A stretch of 64,000 nt of DNA from Flavobacterium sp. Lineage in GTDB: Bacteria > Bacteroidota > Bacteroidia > Flavobacteriales > Flavobacteriaceae. The stretch lies in assembly GCA_020403245.1 (NCBI GenBank), contig JADBYA010000034.1, positions 1 to 64,000 of the forward strand, read 5' to 3'. This document shows positions 1 through 9,023 of this stretch, in pieces (positions within the stretch are counted from its first letter, which is position 1; each line of letters starts with the position of its first letter). The notes under the pieces were generated by a model that was not told the origin of the DNA, did no database searches, and saw nothing but the letters and a program-made list of their open reading frames with translations. Position numbers and translations under genes: made by a program.

Positions 1-3000
1 ACTGAAATGCTATTCGGTTGCGGTATGGATTGTGCCAACTATTCTGCCACTCTTGTTGGGTGGAATGCCAATCCAAGCACTCCTAACGGGAGATCACTTG
101 GAGCTACGGGCAGAACCTATGGCCCTACAGCCACAGCAGCCAGAGCCAATTTGGTTCTAGCAACTGGCAGTGGCGGTAAAGGATGGACTATTACAGGTGA
201 TGCAGTCAGTGCCACCAATTGTGGTGCCTTTATCACCCGCTGGAATTTAGCCACAGCAGGTAGTGGTGCCACCCAATTAAGTTTTGGTACTGCAACCAGT
301 GGTACCGTAAATTATTACTGGCAAGAGATAGGTGGCGGTGGGGCAACAGGTTCGGGCTCATTCTCAGGTACTACCTTGACCATTACTGGTTTGCCAAGTG
401 GTGCTACTATACGGTTAGGTATCTACCCAACCAATTTTCAAAGAATAAACATCAGCAATGGTGTAGATAGAAGCCGATTATTGGATGTAGAACAATGGGG
501 CTCAACAGTATGGACCAGCATGCAAAGCGCATTTTTTGGTTGTAATAATTTAAACATAACCGCTACGGACATTCCTGTTTTATCTTCGTGTACTAACATG
601 AGTAGTATGTTTCAAGGTTGTTCGTCCTTAAACGGCCCTGCTAACATCAATTCTTGGAATACTTCAGCGGTAACGATTATGACTTCGATGTTTAATGGTG
701 CATTATCCTTCAATCAAAGCATTGGCAGCTGGAACACTGCATCAGTAATCACCATGCAAAATATGTTTGTTTGGGCTTCTTCATTTAACCAAAATATTGG
801 AAGTTGGAATACTGGATCGGTAACGAATATGAGTTCAATGTTTAGCAGTGCCTCGAGCTTCAATCAGAACATTGGCAGTTGGAATACTGGAGCGGTTACT
901 ATCATGAGTTCGATGTTTATTAATGCAACAGCATTTAACCAAAACTTAGGCAGTTGGAATTTGAATGCCAATGTTGATTTGAGCGGTATGCTAAACAATT
1001 CCGGTATGGATTGTGCCAACTATTCTGCCACGCTTGTGGGGTGGAATGCCAATGTAACCTGCCCTACGGGTAGATCACTTGGTGCTGTTGGCAGAACTTA
1101 TGGCCCTACAGCCACAGCAGCCAGAGCCAATTTGGTTCTAGCAACTGGCAGTGGCGGTAAAGGATGGACTATTACAGGTGATACGCCTTTTGCTGTAGGA
1201 GCAGCCAGTTCTTCACAAACCTTGTGTATCAATACTGTTTTAACAAACATAACACATAACACCACTGGCGCCACCGGAATTGGAGCTGCTACTGGTCTAC
1301 CAGCAGGTGTAACGGCTGCATGGGCTTCTAATGTAATTACCATTAGCGGTACACCTACCGCATCGGGCACTTTCAACTACAGCATTCCATTAACAGGCGG
1401 TTGTAGTTCGGTAAATGCAACAGGTACCATTACTGTTACTGCTAACAATACTATTACACTTTCATCTGCTGCTGGAACAAATACTCAAACTAGATGTATT
1501 AACACTGCAATAACAACTATTACCTATGCAACAACTGGTGCTACCGGTGTTACATTCTCTGGATTACCAGCTGGTGTTTCAGGAGCCAGGATATTTGGTA
1601 TTGTTGTAATATCTGGAACACCTACTGCCAGTGGTACATTTAATTATACGGTAACCTTAACTGGTGGTTGTGGTACTGTAACTGCAACAGGTACGATTAC
1701 GGTTACTCCAACCAATACAGCGGGAGTGGCTTCATCAACACCCACTGTGACCATCAATACTGCCTTAACCACTATTACACATGCTACAACTGGTGCTACA
1801 GGTATTGGTGCAGCAACAGGATTACCCACTGGTGTTACAGCAACATGGGCTAGTAATACTATTACCATTAGTGGTACCCCAACAGTATTAGGAATTTTCA
1901 ATTATAGTATCCCTTTAGTTGGTGGTTGTGGTGCTGTTAATGCAACTGGTACCATCACGGTAACAAGAGATACCGATGGTGATGGTATTGGAGATACTGC
2001 CGATGGAGATGATGACAACGATGGAATTATCGATACCATGGAATGCTGTATTGACTCAGATGGCGATGGCGTGACTGATACTCTTGATATTGACGCTGAT
2101 AATGATGGAATTCCAGATATTGAAGAAGTTGGATTTAAGGCATATAGCAATGGAAAATCAATAATGGATAGAAGCAGCGCTGCCACTTGGGTTGATGCTA
2201 ATGCCAACGGAATTAATGATTTTATTGATGCGATGATTACAGCAGGAACGTACCTTTTACCAGACACAGACGGAGATGGAGTGCCAAACTACAGAGATTT
2301 AGATAGCGATAACGACTCACTATTTGATGTAGATGAAGCCAACCTATTGAATGGCGACGGCGATAGTAATGGCGATGGAAAAGGTGACGGATTAGACACT
2401 GATGGAGATGGTTTACTAAATGTTTATGACAATTCTGCTACTTATGGAACAACAGCAAGAGCTTATGCACAAGATACCGATGCCAATGGAACTCCAGATT
2501 ATATGCAAATCGACTCTAATAGTGACGGCGTAAAAGACATCGCCGAAACATTATACAGTGCATTGGATACCAATAATGACGGAAAAATAGATGGTACTGT
2601 TGATGTTGATAACGATGGTTTACTAGATGCTTTCGACACGAATACCGCGGTGAAAGGTTCTCCAAGAAATTTAAATAGAAAACTATACTTAGATTTTGAT
2701 GGCCGTAATGACTACGGGCAAGATGCGACGGCTCTTGGTGTTTTGGCTAACGAAACCATCATGGCTTGGATTGATTTGAATAGCACTTTCTCTGCCACTG
2801 GAGTAGTAGCAGGACAACCTGGTTTCCAATTGAGAATCAACAGCAGTAGAAATTTAGAAGCAGTTGTCAATGGCACTACGGTAGCATTCAATACTACCGC
2901 ATTGAACACCTCACAATGGTACCATGTAGGTGCCGTATATAATGGTTCAACAGTAAAATTATACCTCAATGGTGTAATGGTGGCTAGTGGTGCCGCTTCC

Positions 3001-5169
3001 GGAAATATTGCTTCTGCTGTCTTAACCTTAGGTAAAAACCCAAGTGCTGATTCAAACTATTTCAGAGGAAAAATAGACGAGGTTAGAATATTTGATGTGG
3101 CTTTGACTGACTTACAATTCCAAAGAATGGTGTATCAAGAAGTGCAAAATACGGGTTCGCAAGTGCGAGGTACAATTGTCCCTAAAGACATTCAATCTCT
3201 ACCTTATGCCAATTTGTTGAGAAACTACAGAATGGATGCTTATACAGATGATATCGTTGACGACGTTACAACCGCTACTATTGATACAGGAACGGGAATG
3301 AAAATCTACAACCACAAAGCTATCAAAGTTCAAGAAGCTCCAATACCTTTTGTAACGAGAACAACAGGTACTTTCGCTACTGCCATAAACGATCCTTCAA
3401 AAGACATTCGTGGCTTGGATGTGATGGATTTTAATTATTCGATTGTTCAAGTAAAACATGACATCAGCGAGACTGCTAATGTAACTAACTTAGGTATGTT
3501 GGTTGATCCTAACATAACCATTACAATGAACAATGACACGAAAATCCAAAACGATTGGTATTTAAAATTAGATGGAAAAATTGACTTAGTTGGAAAATCA
3601 CAATTGATTCAAACTGCGAATAGCGATTTAGATGCTACAAGTGCAGGATTTGCAGAAAGAGACCAACAAGGAAATCGTAAAATATTTAACTATAATTATT
3701 GGTCATCGCCTGTAAGTTCAATTAACAATAGTACTGTTAATCATGGGTTTACTGTAAACGGAGTGATGAAAGATGGTACTACAGCTACACCACAAAACAT
3801 AACTTGGACAAGTGGTATCAACGGTGCAGCTACAAGCCCAATCACATTGAGTAGCTACTGGATATTCAAATTCCAAAATTCCACTAATAGCTATGCTAAT
3901 TGGTCTTCCGTGGGACAAAACGGAATCTTGCTTCCTGGACAAGGTTTTACTATGAAAGGAAGTGGCGTTTCAACTCCTAATCAAAACTATACTTTTGTTG
4001 GTAAACCAAATAATGGAACAATTACCTCTACTGTAGGAGCTAATAACTTAAACCTATGTGGTAACCCTTATCCTTCCGCAATTGATGCTGACCAATTTAT
4101 TGATGACAATGTTGCTAGTATCAATGGTACCTTGTTCTTCTGGGAACACTTTGACACAAATTCTTCTCATAATACAATTGAGTATCAAGGTGGTTATGCA
4201 ACTTATACGAAAGTAGGTGGAACAGCTCCAGTAGCTCCATTAGGAACAAGTGGTTTAGGATCGAGTAGTAAAACTCCAAATAGATTTATTCCTGTAGGAC
4301 AAGGTTTCTTTGTAACAGGTTCACCAACTGGAGGAACAATTACATTTAACAATGGTCAAAGACTATTTGTGAAAGAAGACAATGAAAATTCATATTCTTT
4401 GTTCAGAACAAATGCTAACCCTACAGTTTCTTCTAGTGCAGCAAACTATAATGCTAATGACAGTTTTACAACTGAAGAGTTTATGAAATTGCGATTGGGG
4501 TACACCTCTACTAACAATTATCACAGACAAATTTTATTAGGATTTATGGAACAAAATGCAACAGCAGGATATGATGAAGGTTATGATGGAATTAGCATCG
4601 AAACACTGACTAATGATATGTATTTCATTAACGGAACAAGAAAATTAAACATTAATGGTGATGGTTTCTTCAATGTAAACAACATATATCCAATTGGTGT
4701 TAAAAATGCAACTTCTGGTAATGTCACTTTCGAAATTGATGGAAAAGAAAACTTTAGTGATAGTCAAGAAATTTATATTCACGATAATGTGACTAATACA
4801 TACAACAGTATCAAATCACAACCTTATCAGGTAAATCTTCCAGCAGGAATTTACGAAACTCGATTTACTTTGCGATTTACTAATGGATCTTCACTTGGCA
4901 CAACTGACAATGAAGAAAACCAAGGAATTGCGGTGATACATTCACAATCAAATAATATGATTACTATCAAAAATGTGTTACAAGAAGTAACTGTAAAATC
5001 TGTTTCATTATTTAACTTATTAGGACAACAAGTAACTAATTGGAAAATTGACAACCAAAGCCAAGCCGATATTCAACTAAAAGTATCCGATGTAAGTACA
5101 GGAACGTATATCGTAAAAGTATTTACTGACGGTGGTGAAATCACGAAAAAAATCTTGGTTAAAAAATAA
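1..5169 (+). CDS. Large T9SS-secreted surface adhesin with BspA-type repeats, 5' end outside window
   Basis: The reading frame is open from base 1, and the ATG at 7 lies inside a repeat module, so the true start is upstream; at least 1,722 residues are present. In order (numbered from the ATG at 7) I see BspA/DUF285-type repeats with recurring SMF, SFNQ and GSWNT motifs (about 70-350), three or four Ig-like/putative-Ig repeats each ending in a TGTITVT-like strand (about 390-650), thrombospondin-3-like DxDxDG calcium-binding repeats (about 654-880), a LamG/concanavalin-like domain (about 893-1040), a long region with WSSPV, GNPYPS and GQGF motifs, and a C-terminal T9SS type A sorting domain (about 1636-1720) ending in KKILVKK. 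It is probably exported, processed and attached to the cell surface. Ligand unknown. A strong terminator follows. Confidence 0.9.
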   Translation, partial: TEMLFGCGMDCANYSATLVGWNANPSTPNGRSLGATGRTYGPTATAARANLVLATGSGGKGWTITGDAVSATNCGAFITRWNLATAGSGATQLSFGTATSGTVNYYWQEIGGGGATGSGSFSGTTLTITGLPSGATIRLGIYPTNFQRINISNGVDRSRLLDVEQWGSTVWTSMQSAFFGCNNLNITATDIPVLSSCTNMSSMFQGCSSLNGPANINSWNTSAVTIMTSMFNGALSFNQSIGSWNTASVITMQNMFVWASSFNQNIGSWNTGSVTNMSSMFSSASSFNQNIGSWNTGAVTIMSSMFINATAFNQNLGSWNLNANVDLSGMLNNSGMDCANYSATLVGWNANVTCPTGRSLGAVGRTYGPTATAARANLVLATGSGGKGWTITGDTPFAVGAASSSQTLCINTVLTNITHNTTGATGIGAATGLPAGVTAAWASNVITISGTPTASGTFNYSIPLTGGCSSVNATGTITVTANNTITLSSAAGTNTQTRCINTAITTITYATTGATGVTFSGLPAGVSGARIFGIVVISGTPTASGTFNYTVTLTGGCGTVTATGTITVTPTNTAGVASSTPTVTINTALTTITHATTGATGIGAATGLPTGVTATWASNTITISGTPTVLGIFNYSIPLVGGCGAVNATGTITVTRDTDGDGIGDTADGDDDNDGIIDTMECCIDSDGDGVTDTLDIDADNDGIPDIEEVGFKAYSNGKSIMDRSSAATWVDANANGINDFIDAMITAGTYLLPDTDGDGVPNYRDLDSDNDSLFDVDEANLLNGDGDSNGDGKGDGLDTDGDGLLNVYDNSATYGTTARAYAQDTDANGTPDYMQIDSNSDGVKDIAETLYSALDTNNDGKIDGTVDVDNDGLLDAFDTNTAVKGSPRNLNRKLYLDFDGRNDYGQDATALGVLANETIMAWIDLNSTFSATGVVAGQPGFQLRINSSRNLEAVVNGTTVAFNTTALNTSQWYHVGAVYNGSTVKLYLNGVMVASGAASGNIASAVLTLGKNPSADSNYFRGKIDEVRIFDVALTDLQFQRMVYQEVQNTGSQVRGTIVPKDIQSLPYANLLRNYRMDAYTDDIVDDVTTATIDTGTGMKIYNHKAIKVQEAPIPFVTRTTGTFATAINDPSKDIRGLDVMDFNYSIVQVKHDISETANVTNLGMLVDPNITITMNNDTKIQNDWYLKLDGKIDLVGKSQLIQTANSDLDATSAGFAERDQQGNRKIFNYNYWSSPVSSINNSTVNHGFTVNGVMKDGTTATPQNITWTSGINGAATSPITLSSYWIFKFQNSTNSYANWSSVGQNGILLPGQGFTMKGSGVSTPNQNYTFVGKPNNGTITSTVGANNLNLCGNPYPSAIDADQFIDDNVASINGTLFFWEHFDTNSSHNTIEYQGGYATYTKVGGTAPVAPLGTSGLGSSSKTPNRFIPVGQGFFVTGSPTGGTITFNNGQRLFVKEDNENSYSLFRTNANPTVSSSAANYNANDSFTTEEFMKLRLGYTSTNNYHRQILLGFMEQNATAGYDEGYDGISIETLTNDMYFINGTRKLNINGDGFFNVNNIYPIGVKNATSGNVTFEIDGKENFSDSQEIYIHDNVTNTYNSIKSQPYQVNLPAGIYETRFTLRFTNGSSLGTTDNEENQGIAVIHSQSNNMITIKNVLQEVTVKSVSLFNLLGQQVTNWKIDNQSQADIQLKVSDVSTGTYIVKVFTDGGEITKKILVKK
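22..201 (+). repeat. Long direct repeat, copy 1 (inside the adhesin gene)
   Basis: About 180 bp, nearly identical to 1003-1182. It encodes a 60-residue module running from [16 protein letters not shown] to GWTITGD that closes each BspA-type block. The two copies differ mainly in a short stretch around the PSTPNG/VTCPTG residues. Confidence 0.9.
1003..1182 (+). repeat. Long direct repeat, copy 2 (inside the adhesin gene)
   Basis: Second copy of the 22-201 repeat, 981 bp downstream in the same frame. It closes the BspA-type block before the Ig-like repeats begin. High DNA identity implies a recent internal duplication or ongoing gene conversion. Confidence 0.9.
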
Positions 5170-5207
5170 TTCTATTTTGCTTTTTATTTGACACTAAACT
5201 GCATTTT

Positions 5208-5238
5208 AAAAAAAATCCCCACTCGGGGATTTTTTATT
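5208..5238. terminator. Bidirectional terminator between adhesin and hisS
   Basis: A perfect 10-bp stem, AAAAATCCCC (5211-5220) with GGGGATTTTT (5225-5234) around a 4-nt loop, followed by more T. It lies between two convergent genes and has A/T tracts on both sides, so it can serve both strands. Confidence 0.85.
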
Positions 5239-5255
5239 TTATATCTTTTGTCAAA

Positions 5256-6617
5256 CTAATCAGAGAGTTTATGAATGAGTTCCGTAATATTTAATTGCAT
5301 TTGCTCTCCAGTTTGAATGTCTTTTAAGATAAAACTTGAACCAAGAATTTCTTTCACAACAAACGGAATTCCTCGTCGCTCTGCATGTTTAAATTGCTTA
5401 TCAATCTTAGCGTTATCGGGATACATCTCTGCTTTGATGTTTTGATTTCGAAGTAATGTAATGGCTTTCATAACTTCAAAAGTTTGGCTTTCGCCAAAAT
5501 TTAAAAACAATACTTTGGTAGCAATAGTAACCGTTTGTGGAAATAAATTCAATTCCTCTAAAACCAAATAAATTCTATCCAAACCAAAAGAAATCCCAAC
5601 ACCGCTCATGTTCTTTAAACCGAAAATTCCTGTCAAATCATCATAGCGACCGCCGCCGCCAATAGAACCCATAGCAACTGTAGCTGGAGGTGCTACTTCA
5701 AAAATAGCTCCGGTATAATAATTTAATCCTCTCGCCAAAGTCACATCCAAATCTAAAATGGATTTTTTTAATCCCAGTTTAGCGATGTTATCGCAAATAA
5801 ATTGCAGTTCACGTATTCCTTCCTTTCCTTCTTCAGAAGCAGAAAGTAAAGTTGAAAGTTTATCTATTTTCTCATGAATTGTTCCTGTGAAATGAAACAA
5901 AGATTGTACTTTTTCCAACGCTCCTTCGGAAATTCCTTTCTCTAGCATCTCTTTCTTCACGCCTTCCACTCCTATTTTGTCCAATTTGTCCAAAGCCACT
6001 GTAAAATCAATCAATTTATTCGATGCACCAATCACTTCTGCAATTCCAGATAAAATTTTTCGATTATTGATTTTGATGATAACACCTTCCAAACCTAGTG
6101 CTGTAAATACTGAATCGTATAATTGTACCAACTCTACTTCTTGCCATAAAGAGGTGGAACCTACCACATCGGCATCGCATTGATAAAACTCTCTGAACCT
6201 TCCTTTTTGTGGACGGTCAGCACGCCAAACAGGTTGAATTTGATAGCGTTTAAACGGAAATTCAATCTCACTTTGGTGCTGCACCACATAACGAGCAAAA
6301 GGAACGGTTAAGTCATAACGAAGGGCTTTCTCGGAGATTTTAGGAGTAAGCTGTTTGTAATTTTTGATTTGTAAATCCTCAGCAGAAACGCCATCCAAAT
6401 AATCCCCCGAATTCAATATCTTAAAAATCAATCGATCACCTTCATCTCCATATTTTCCCATCAGCGTATCGGAGTTTTCAAACGAAGGGGTTTCTATGGG
6501 TTGGTAACCAAATTTCTCAAAATGATCTCTCATTACCGAAATAATATAATTTCGTTTAGCCACCTCAGCCGGTGAAAAATCGCGTGTGCCTTTGGGAATA
6601 CTTGGTTTTTGTGCCAT
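5256..6617 (-). CDS. hisS: Histidyl-tRNA synthetase
   Basis: Class II aminoacyl-tRNA synthetase that charges tRNA-His in the cytoplasm. At 453 residues it fits the family. The N-terminal PKGTRDF motif, motif 2 (ALRYDLTVPFARYV), the histidine-specific ARGLNYYTGAIFEV segment, a GGGGRYDDL loop and motif 3 (GVGISFGLDRI) are all visible, followed by the anticodon-binding domain. The ATG at 6617 opens directly on the conserved KPSIPKGTRDF sequence. It is convergent with the adhesin gene and shares its terminator. Nothing odd seen. Confidence 0.97.
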   Translation of the reverse strand: MAQKPSIPKGTRDFSPAEVAKRNYIISVMRDHFEKFGYQPIETPSFENSDTLMGKYGDEGDRLIFKILNSGDYLDGVSAEDLQIKNYKQLTPKISEKALRYDLTVPFARYVVQHQSEIEFPFKRYQIQPVWRADRPQKGRFREFYQCDADVVGSTSLWQEVELVQLYDSVFTALGLEGVIIKINNRKILSGIAEVIGASNKLIDFTVALDKLDKIGVEGVKKEMLEKGISEGALEKVQSLFHFTGTIHEKIDKLSTLLSASEEGKEGIRELQFICDNIAKLGLKKSILDLDVTLARGLNYYTGAIFEVAPPATVAMGSIGGGGRYDDLTGIFGLKNMSGVGISFGLDRIYLVLEELNLFPQTVTIATKVLFLNFGESQTFEVMKAITLLRNQNIKAEMYPDNAKIDKQFKHAERRGIPFVVKEILGSSFILKDIQTGEQMQLNITELIHKLSD

Positions 6618-6619
6618 TT

Positions 6620-6682
6620 TAAATATTGATTTTGATATTAGATTTTAAATATTTGATATTTAACATTTAAAATTCATTTTGC
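6620..6682. repeat. A/T word repeat upstream of hisS
   Basis: Degenerate repetition of words such as ATTTTAAAT, GATATT and ATTTGATATTTAA in the divergent spacer between hisS and the permease gene. The same words recur at 40975-41060 next to rpoC. Whether it is a promoter region, a repeat, or both cannot be decided here. Confidence 0.5.
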
Positions 6683-6767
6683 AAATATCTTATTTTTTAA
6701 AACTAATTTCTACAAGCAAGGCAATTTTCTTGTAACAAAAGGGTTAACTTCGTGACAAATTACTGTT

Positions 6768-8012
6768 ATGATTGGATTATTTAGAGAAAATGTAAAAATC
6801 GCTTTGGGTTCTATCCGAACTCAGTTGCTTCGTACTGTATTAACTGTCATTATTATTGCCATTGGAATAACTGCTTTAGTAGGTATTTTAACAATTGTGG
6901 CCGCCATAGATAATAATTTGAATACTAGTTTTGCTTCGATGGGTTCCAATACTTTCAACATCAATCAATATGAAAACAGAAACCGAAGTAGTGGCGGTTC
7001 TGAAATTGAAAAAGTCAATCCTATTATCACCTATATTGAAGCGAAAAAGTTTAAGGAATTGTATAATTATCCTTTTACGCATACTTCATTGTCATTCAAT
7101 GCTACATCAACTGCGGAAGTAAAATATGAAAATCAAAAAACCGATCCCGAAATTACAGTAATTGGTATTGATGAATATTTTATGCCCAACTCTGGGCTGG
7201 AAGTTACACAAGGCAGGTCTTTCAATAATTTCGATATTTCCAATAATGTTTATTCATGTGTTGTTGGTTCTGATTTTGTTTCAAAAGGATTGCTCAAAGA
7301 TGTCAATCCCATAGGGAAACTACTCTCAGTTCGGGGTGCAAAATTCAAGGTAATTGGCGTTTTGAAAGAACGCGGTTCCACTTTTGGAAACAGTCAAGAT
7401 TTAAGAGTCTTTATTCCGATTCAAGTGGCGCGCTCAATGTTTTCTGCACCCAATATCAATTATTCCATAAGCACTATGATTGATAAAACAGAATTGCTTG
7501 ATGCTGCTGTTGACAATGCTTTAAACACGATGCGAAAAGTTAGAAAATTAAACCCCGTTGAAGAAAACAATTTTGGCATTTCGAGAAGTGATGATTTAAT
7601 CAATAGAATTGCAAGTATAACGGGCGTTTTGAGTATTTCGGCTTGGGTTATGGGAATAATTACTATACTTGGTTCTTCTATCGCTTTAATGAATATTATG
7701 GTTGTTTCTGTAACCGAAAGAACTCGCGAAATTGGGGTTAGAAAAGCTTTGGGTGCCAAGAAAAGCACCATTGCCTTTCAGTTTTTTATCGAAACATTAA
7801 CCATTGGACAAATAGGTGGATTTTTCGGAATTGTATTTGGAATTTTAATTGGATATGGGATATGTATGGCAGCAGGATGGGATTTTGTAATTCCGTGGGG
7901 CGCAATGATGGCCGCATTTATCACTAGTTTTATTGTTGCCTTAGTTTCCGGATTGTACCCAGCTATCAAAGCTTCACAACTTGACCCGATAGAGGCGTTG
8001 CGTTATGAATAA
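6768..8012 (+). CDS. MacB/FtsX-type ABC transporter permease
   Basis: Inner-membrane permease subunit of the MacB-like group, 414 residues. An N-terminal membrane helix (about 20-45, ALGSIRTQLLRTVLTVIIIAI) is followed by a large periplasmic MacB_PCD domain (about 46-270) and three C-terminal helices of the FtsX domain (about 275-300, 335-360, 370-395), with the typical TERTREIGVRKALGAKK loop and the ending YPAIKASQLDPIEALRYE. Such permeases pair with a separate ATPase and work in lipoprotein or peptide export or in envelope signalling. No ATPase gene is adjacent, so the partner must be elsewhere. The gene ends only a few bases before the 14/63-bp repeat array. Confidence 0.92.
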   Translation: MIGLFRENVKIALGSIRTQLLRTVLTVIIIAIGITALVGILTIVAAIDNNLNTSFASMGSNTFNINQYENRNRSSGGSEIEKVNPIITYIEAKKFKELYNYPFTHTSLSFNATSTAEVKYENQKTDPEITVIGIDEYFMPNSGLEVTQGRSFNNFDISNNVYSCVVGSDFVSKGLLKDVNPIGKLLSVRGAKFKVIGVLKERGSTFGNSQDLRVFIPIQVARSMFSAPNINYSISTMIDKTELLDAAVDNALNTMRKVRKLNPVEENNFGISRSDDLINRIASITGVLSISAWVMGIITILGSSIALMNIMVVSVTERTREIGVRKALGAKKSTIAFQFFIETLTIGQIGGFFGIVFGILIGYGICMAAGWDFVIPWGAMMAAFITSFIVALVSGLYPAIKASQLDPIEALRYE

Positions 8013-8018
8013 ATTTTA

Positions 8019-8494
8019 AGTACGAAATACGAAGTACGAAGGACGAAGTACGAGGGACGAAGTACGAGGGAGGAAGTATGAGGGAGGAAATACTAGGTTA
8101 GAGGGACGAAGTACGAGGGACGAAGTACGAGGGACGAAGTACGAGGAAGGAAGTATGAGGGAGGAAATACTAGGTTAGAGGGACGAAGTACGAGGGACGA
8201 AGTACGAGGAAGGAAGTATGAGGGAGGAAATACTAGGTTAGAAGGACGAAGTACGAGGGACGAAGTACGAGGGAGGAAGTATGAGGGAGGAAATACTAGG
8301 TTAGAGGGACGAAGTACGAGGGACGAAGTACGAGGGAGGAAGTATGAGGGAGGAAATACTAGGTTAGAGGGACGAAGTACGAGGGACGAAGTACGAGGGA
8401 CGAAATACTAGGTTAGAGGGACGAAATACGGGGGATGAGGGACGAAATTAGAAGAACGAAGTTAGGGGTTGTAGGTACTAAATTAAAAATACGA
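8019..8494 (+). repeat. Nested tandem repeat array (14-bp unit inside a 63-bp unit)
   Basis: The basic 14-mer is GGGACGAAGTACGA and variants (GGGAGGAAGTATGA, GGGAGGAAATACTA). Four 14-mers plus a 7-bp spacer GGTTAGA make a 63-bp unit. The spacer occurs at 8096, 8173, 8236, 8299, 8362 and 8411, giving distances of 77, 63, 63, 63 and 49, that is, 63 plus or minus one 14-mer. The core ACGAAGTACGA occurs about 14 times. The array degrades after about 8420 into GGGACGAAATTAGA-like copies. No coding region or sensible ORF is seen in it. The inverted counterpart lies at 8913-9023. Confidence 0.95.
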
Positions 8495-8530
8495 AATAGC
8501 TAAAGTTTTTACATTACAAGCACAAGAAAT

Positions 8531-8893
8531 ATGATAGATATGAAAGAAAGAACTAAAAAGTTCACTATTGATTGTTCACTTTTATGTTCCAAATTACCAA
8601 ATTCTAAAGAATACAACGCATACATTAATCAACTTATTAGGAGTTGAAGTTCCGTTGGAGCAAATTATAGAGCGTCCCAAAGGGCAAAATCAACGGCTGA
8701 TTTTATTAATAAATTAAAAATAGTAGAGGAGGAAGCTGATGAAAGTAATTTTTTTCTTGAAATTTTATTAGAAATTAATTAAAACATAGAATTAAAAATA
8801 GAAATGGATAAACTTTTAAAAGAAGGGAATGAGATTTTAGCAATAACTGTTGCTTCTATTAAGACCGCAAGAAAAAATCAGAAAAAAACCTAA
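8531..8893 (+). pseudogene. Four-helix-bundle protein (S23 rRNA intervening-sequence protein family), broken by two stops
   Basis: One frame from the ATG at 8531 to the TAA ending at 8893 spells about 120 residues of the S23/IVP four-helix-bundle family. It has the N-terminal KKFTIDCSLLCSKLP, the hallmark S-SVGANYRA (family form RSxSxGANYRA), a KLKIVEEEADESNFFLEILLE helix and the C-terminal NEILAITVASIKTARKN. The frame is interrupted by TGA at 8645-8647, inside the hallmark motif, and TAA at 8780-8782; no frameshift is needed. Length and motif order match the family, which includes the Avd accessory proteins of diversity-generating retroelements and proteins encoded in 23S rRNA intervening sequences. 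No reverse transcriptase or rRNA gene is nearby. It lies between two arrays of related words in opposite orientation. Could be read as a short ORF, but the downstream similarity favours a pseudogene. Confidence 0.85.
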
Positions 8894-8912
8894 TTTCTTT
8901 ATTTTTTTATTA

Positions 8913-9023
8913 CCCACCTAATATTTCGTACTTCGTAAATCCCACCTCGTACTTCGTATTTCCTAACTCGTACTTCGTATATCGTACCTCGAACCTCCTA
9001 CCTCGAACCTCCTACCTCGTCCC
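8913..9023 (-). repeat. Inverted counterpart of the upstream array
   Basis: TTCGTACTTCGT or TCGTACTTCGT, the reverse complement of the upstream core ACGAAGTACGA, occurs at 8926, 8947 and 8968, exactly 21 bp apart, followed by TCGTACCTCG and CTCGAACCTCCTAC copies to about 9023. The array overlaps the last codons and stop of prmC (stop at 9012-9014). With 8019-8494 it brackets the broken four-helix-bundle gene as inverted flanks. Confidence 0.9.

Noticed and set aside
1098..2267. Antisense open frames in the first adhesin
   Set aside because: Shadows of repeated Ig-like and Asp-rich codons; no family features.
8019..8494. CRISPR array
   Set aside because: The units are contiguous and nearly identical; there are no unique spacers of regular length, and no cas gene is in the window.
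8531..8893. Diversity-generating retroelement (Avd with template/variable repeats)
   Set aside because: No reverse transcriptase, no C-type lectin target and no adenine-substituted repeat pair was seen nearby; only the four-helix-bundle family is shared.
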